The notes beneath the pieces were generated by a model, which did not search any database, was not told the origin of the DNA, and saw nothing but the letters and a program-made list of their open reading frames with translations. A stretch of 7,816 nt of DNA. Source: an uncultured Lactobacillaceae bacterium. GTDB taxonomy: Bacteria > Bacillota > Bacilli > Lactobacillales > Lactobacillaceae. The translations under genes and the position numbers were made by a program. Shown here piece after piece: positions 5,288 through 7,816 of this stretch. The stretch spans positions 1 through 7,816 of the forward strand of contig CAKQCC010000035.1 of assembly GCA_934216625.1 (NCBI GenBank), in the 5' to 3' direction. Each line of letters begins with the position of its first letter. Position 1 is the first letter of the stretch.

Positions 5288-6733
5288 TTACTTTATGCAC
5301 ATTCGGTTGGCTTCTTTCACTAATTGCTTTAATTTCTGGCGATCCCACAATTGAATGCCCACTTTTTTAGCACCGTGTTTGGCGTATTTGGTAAAAAATT
5401 TATAACCGTTATTGGTGACTAGCACGCCACAGTTAACGTGGTAGTACGCAATTCCGCACTTAATTTCTTCAATGTCGCCGTACCTAATTTCAGCTTTCTT
5501 TTTAGATTCTAATCGGTTGTGGTGCTTACATTGGAAACCGTATGTAATTCCGTGTCTTTTAGCTATAATATCGACTCCGTAGTCTTTAGGTTTACCGATG
5601 TGTTTAACATGATGGTAGCCGAGCCTGTACAGAAGTTTGACGGTAAATTTTTCAAATTGGATTCCCGTCTTTTTACCGATCAGCTGATTAATTGGGTCAA
5701 TACTGATTGGGCGGTTTGACCCAAAATAAACACAATCTTCTAAAGCCCTGATTAACGGTTTAATCCGAAAACGGTTCTTTCTCAAAATTGCGAATTCAAT
5801 CGCAAAAACGTCGGAATCTTCGAGTCGGTCGCTACGGTACCTGATGAAATATTTACCCTTCGGGACCTTGATCTTAATCATGATTAGATTCGGCCGAAGA
5901 ATTTTTGCTTTAGAGTTATTTTTGATTACGGGGTTGAATTTACGAATAATTTGCCGGTATTTTTGACTAAACTGCTTACTGTTAATCCATTTTTTCAATA
6001 AGCGATAATCATTGATTTTAGCTTCAACGTTGATTGGTGAAATCTTTCTGACGATGACGTTAGAGTCAATCGGCAGTCGGTAGGTCACGTGAATGTCAGG
6101 ATGCTGACTCTCCAAATCTGGCTTGAGCATTAGTCGCTCCCGGTAGATCCAGTCGTTGTAGACACCATCAATCTGATTGATTAAGTTTAATTCGGCTCCG
6201 TAAATTAATTTACTGAAGTTTGGCGATAATTTTAAAACGTGGTCGTCAATTAACGGGTGACTGACTTTAGCGATGATTTTAATTGAATGCAAATTTACGA
6301 TCCGGTACTTAATTTTAATCATTCGCCGGTGGCTCTGGTAATATTCCTTTACGATTTGTCGAATTCTGGAGTCGCCCTGAACTAGGGCCCTTAAATTCTG
6401 GTAGTCATTGTTAGTGAATTCTGGATTAAGAGAAATTAATCTGGTCAGCTTGATCGTCTTAACGGTTTGAATTCGCTGACTCGGAGTTTGTGGTTGATTA
6501 GCTTTCTTCAGCAGCTTTTTGACCGCTTGGAAGAATTTCCGGTTGTTATGGATTTCACGTTGCTGCCAATTTGATTTGGCAACGTTAAATCGTTGGCCCA
6601 GTTCTCGATTTGATAAGCCAGCTGAATTATTAGTTAGCTGTTTGGGCCTAGTTTCAGCTCGGCTGGTTCGGTGCTGACTTAAATTTTGGGAATCCCGTTG
6701 CAGCTTAACCGGGGTACTGATGCTTTTGGACAA
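5288..6733 (-). CDS. Mrr-type restriction endonuclease-like protein with long unrecognised N-terminal region
   Basis: This 481-residue protein carries a C-terminal Mrr_cat domain of the PD-(D/E)XK nuclease superfamily, at about residues 352-470. Visible features are GIQFEKF with E361, GYHHVKHIGKPKDYGVDIIA with D388, FQCKHH with Q401 and K403, then CGVLVTNNGYKFFTKYAK and a closing VGIQLWDRQKL. The D...QxK catalytic set is intact. Mrr-like nucleases cut DNA, often modified or foreign DNA. Residues 1-38 are polar and look disordered. Residues 40-60 (LSNRELGQRFNVAKSNW) resemble a helix-turn-helix. About 61-350 is a basic region of helices and strands that I do not recognise; it may be the target-sensing part. 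The start is TTG at 6733-6731. Its SD (AAGGTG) overlaps the stop codon of the upstream 62-aa gene, 10 bases away, which suggests one operon and translational coupling. DNA cleavage is inferred from the motif; the target is unknown. Confidence 0.8.
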   Translation of the reverse strand: MSKSISTPVKLQRDSQNLSQHRTSRAETRPKQLTNNSAGLSNRELGQRFNVAKSNWQQREIHNNRKFFQAVKKLLKKANQPQTPSQRIQTVKTIKLTRLISLNPEFTNNDYQNLRALVQGDSRIRQIVKEYYQSHRRMIKIKYRIVNLHSIKIIAKVSHPLIDDHVLKLSPNFSKLIYGAELNLINQIDGVYNDWIYRERLMLKPDLESQHPDIHVTYRLPIDSNVIVRKISPINVEAKINDYRLLKKWINSKQFSQKYRQIIRKFNPVIKNNSKAKILRPNLIMIKIKVPKGKYFIRYRSDRLEDSDVFAIEFAILRKNRFRIKPLIRALEDCVYFGSNRPISIDPINQLIGKKTGIQFEKFTVKLLYRLGYHHVKHIGKPKDYGVDIIAKRHGITYGFQCKHHNRLESKKKAEIRYGDIEEIKCGIAYYHVNCGVLVTNNGYKFFTKYAKHGAKKVGIQLWDRQKLKQLVKEANRMCIK

Positions 6734-6743
6734 TGTTTACACC

Positions 6744-6932
6744 TTACTTTTGACTCTGTTTCTTAGCAACGACCTGGATTAATTGACCGATTCTTTCGAA
6801 ATGTCGCCCGAGTTTAGCGACGGAATTTTGGTTGAGATCGGGTAGAAACTCTTGATTAGCAAGGTAAAACTTTAAATCGGTGATTGCGTCGTTCATTTCG
6901 TTAAGATAGTTTTTTTGCTCTTTTGGATTCAT
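6744..6932 (-). CDS. 62-residue helical protein of unknown function, first gene of the nuclease operon
   Basis: The ATG at 6932-6930 has a good SD (GAAAGGA, 6946-6940), and the gene ends at TAA 6746-6744. The product has two likely helices (about 4-26, LNEMNDAITDLKFYLA, and 35-58, VAKLGRHFERIGQLIQVVAK), with no signal peptide, Cys motif or recognisable DNA-binding motif. It resembles small helical regulators or partner subunits, but I do not recognise the family. It lies 10 bp upstream of the Mrr-like nuclease gene, whose SD overlaps its stop codon. The two are almost certainly co-transcribed and probably made in a fixed ratio. An antitoxin-like inhibitor, a nuclease subunit or an unrelated protein are all possible. 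Confidence 0.65.
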   Translation of the reverse strand: MNPKEQKNYLNEMNDAITDLKFYLANQEFLPDLNQNSVAKLGRHFERIGQLIQVVAKKQSQK

Positions 6933-6969
6933 TCTGATTTCCTTTCAAACTAAATTAATTCTAACATTC

Positions 6970-6998
6970 ATTATAACCGATAATTATTAGCTTAGAAT
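6970..6998 (-). promoter_or_regulatory. Promoter of the 62-aa protein / nuclease operon
   Basis: On the minus strand TATAAT lies at 6975-6970. With a 17-base spacer the -35 would be ATTCTA (6998-6993), which is poor. A better hexamer, TTGTCA (7003-6998), is 22 bases away, too far for a standard promoter. The leader would be about 30 bases. The -35 area overlaps that of the divergent methyltransferase promoter. Confidence 0.45.
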
Positions 6999-7025
6999 GA
7001 CAATTCCGCAACTCTGAATTATAAT
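6997..7025 (+). promoter_or_regulatory. Promoter of the methyltransferase gene
   Basis: ATGACA (6997-7002) and a perfect TATAAT (7020-7025) are separated by 17 bases. The -35 matches TTGACA at five of six positions, making this the best sigma-A-type promoter in the window. Transcription would start near 7032, about 34 bases before the start codon. Confidence 0.65.
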
Positions 7026-7065
7026 AAAAAGGGTATCTTTATAAATTGGAAGGAAATTTGAGGCA

Positions 7066-7746
7066 TTGAGGAATTTATTTCGTTACGGCGTTGATCGACC
7101 AATTTTAACTTGGGGAACTCTGATTCTGGGTGTGGCGCTGATCATTTTTCACCATAATTATATTTGGCTGCTCGGGATAATTTTGGTAATAATCTCGTTC
7201 GTCACCATTTGGCATGCCCTTAGTAAATACCAATTAGTTGAACTGGTGATTCGGCACTGCAACTTGCGAACGGCTCGCAAAATTCTGGACATCGGAACCG
7301 GGAAAGGCTTTTTCATGACTCACGTTACCAGGGCAGCCGGTTACGTTGCTTTCACGACCGGGATTGAAGATCAGGGCCAGGACCAGATCAAGAAAGCTCG
7401 CAAGAACACCCGGCGTGAACGGGTTAGTAATCGAGTAAACGTGATCCACGGTGACGTCCGGCATTTACCGTTTCCCGAAGCTTCGTTCAGCTTGATTACC
7501 GTGATGGACTCGCCCGGTAATTTAATCTCGAATCGCCGTTCAAATGGTTATCAGCAGGTATGTAACGAAATTATCCGGGTCCTTAAAGAATACGGCCGGT
7601 TTTTGATGATCGGCAACCGGAAGAACGTCAACCGAATTTACCAATACCTGAATCAGCAGGACGGGGTTCAAGCCAAAACCCTTCCGAATCCCCAACGCTG
7701 GAATTTACTTCACTGGGGAATTTTAACGATGCAAAAAAACGATTAG
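7066..7746 (+). CDS. Membrane-anchored class I SAM-dependent methyltransferase
   Basis: This 226-residue protein has two hydrophobic segments near the N-terminus (about 12-29 and 31-49), then a Rossmann-type methyltransferase domain. Motif I is LDIGTGKGF (74-82), the SAM-binding glycine loop. An acidic stretch (GIEDQGQD, 99-106) fits the ribose-binding position. HGDVRHLPFPEASFSLI (128-144) is the usual post-motif region of methyltransferase_11-type enzymes, followed by MDSPGNL and ...EIIRVLKEYGRFLMI. The substrate cannot be read from the sequence; the membrane anchor suggests a lipid, quinone-like or membrane-bound target. It lacks the DPPY/NPPF and Pro-Cys motifs of DNA methyltransferases, so it is unlikely to be the partner of the adjacent nuclease. 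The start is TTG at 7066, the first possible start in the frame; the SD GGAAGGA (7048-7054) is 11 bases away, slightly long. The divergent promoter region separates it from the nuclease operon. Confidence 0.82.
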   Translation: MRNLFRYGVDRPILTWGTLILGVALIIFHHNYIWLLGIILVIISFVTIWHALSKYQLVELVIRHCNLRTARKILDIGTGKGFFMTHVTRAAGYVAFTTGIEDQGQDQIKKARKNTRRERVSNRVNVIHGDVRHLPFPEASFSLITVMDSPGNLISNRRSNGYQQVCNEIIRVLKEYGRFLMIGNRKNVNRIYQYLNQQDGVQAKTLPNPQRWNLLHWGILTMQKND

Positions 7747-7816
7747 AATTCGTCCGGTTCGTGGTGATGAATCGGGTGTTTCTTCACGTTTCTTACGTAT
7801 TTGACCAGCTGTTGAG
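7743..7816 (-). CDS. C-terminal end of a convergent unrecognised protein (partial, open at the right edge)
   Basis: On the minus strand one frame is open from the right edge to TAA at 7745-7743. It gives about 23 residues, QQLVKYVRNVKK followed by a His-rich acidic end (HHHEPDEF). Basic then polar composition would suit a cytoplasmic or exposed tail. The stop codon overlaps the TAG (7744-7746) of the methyltransferase gene. Another minus-strand frame is also open over this short stretch, so the call rests on the protein-like tail and the tidy overlap of stops. Family not recognised. Confidence 0.45.
   Translation of the reverse strand, partial: QQLVKYVRNVKKHPIHHHEPDEF

Noticed and set aside
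5145..5348. 67-codon minus-strand frame across the terminator
   Set aside because: It overlaps the ends of two better-supported genes and the terminator hairpin, with no SD.
7058..7069. Three-codon leader TTG-AGG-CAT-TGA overlapping the methyltransferase start
   Set aside because: Too short to tell from chance. The SD is almost too close to it, and TTGAGG at 7058 and 7066 may be a simple local repeat.
7066..7746. Restriction-modification pair formed by the Mrr-like nuclease and the methyltransferase
   Set aside because: The methyltransferase has membrane segments, lacks DNA-methyltransferase motifs (DPPY/NPPF or Pro-Cys) and lies in a divergent unit. Mrr-type enzymes do not need a partner methylase.
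1..7816. CRISPR array, tRNA/rRNA gene, insertion sequence or phage attachment site
   Set aside because: No regularly spaced direct repeats with unique spacers, no cloverleaf or rRNA-like sequence, no transposase or integrase frame and no flanking terminal repeats were found.

Overview
The window looks like Lactobacillaceae chromosome (low-GC Firmicutes). The reasons are two preproteins with degenerate KxYKxGKxW-type signal peptides, two surface proteins ending in tandem basic repeats that resemble the lactobacillar DUF5776 domain, strong purine-rich Shine-Dalgarno sites, and frequent TTG start codons (four of the six complete larger genes). The genus cannot be fixed from this stretch alone.

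Left edge (1-359): the C-terminal end of an unrecognised + strand gene stops at 161. Its tail overlaps a 20-codon ORF on the minus strand (207-145). That ORF has an extended -10, a strong SD and a palindrome over its -35 region. The rest, up to 359, is an intergenic promoter region.

Centre left (360-5230): three + strand genes for exported proteins. The first (428 aa) has an ordinary signal peptide, two 98-residue-period repeats and a basic DUF5776-like tail. The second (384 aa) has a KxYKxGKxW-like signal, an Asp/Ser/Asn linker and a CAP (SCP/PR-1) domain, with no visible wall anchor. The third (742 aa with the start corrected to 2956) has a KxYKxGKxW signal, a helical domain, a Ser-rich region with a 111-bp repeat period, and another basic DUF5776-like tail. 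A terminator closes the set at 5185-5230. Together they look like a cell-surface adhesion or wall-associated cassette; Ser-rich KxYKxGKxW proteins of this kind often use the accessory Sec (SecA2/SecY2) route and are glycosylated.

Centre right (5288-6932, minus strand): a compact two-gene operon. A 62-aa helical protein of unknown function lies 10 bp upstream of a 481-aa protein with a C-terminal Mrr-type PD-(D/E)XK nuclease domain, a possible N-terminal helix-turn-helix and a long unrecognised middle. This is the best candidate in the window for an uncharacterised defence-type module.

Right edge: a gene divergent from the nuclease operon encodes a methyltransferase with two membrane segments. 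The two promoters overlap back to back. The stop codon of the methyltransferase gene overlaps that of a convergent gene that runs off the right edge. No tRNA, rRNA, CRISPR array or insertion sequence was seen.
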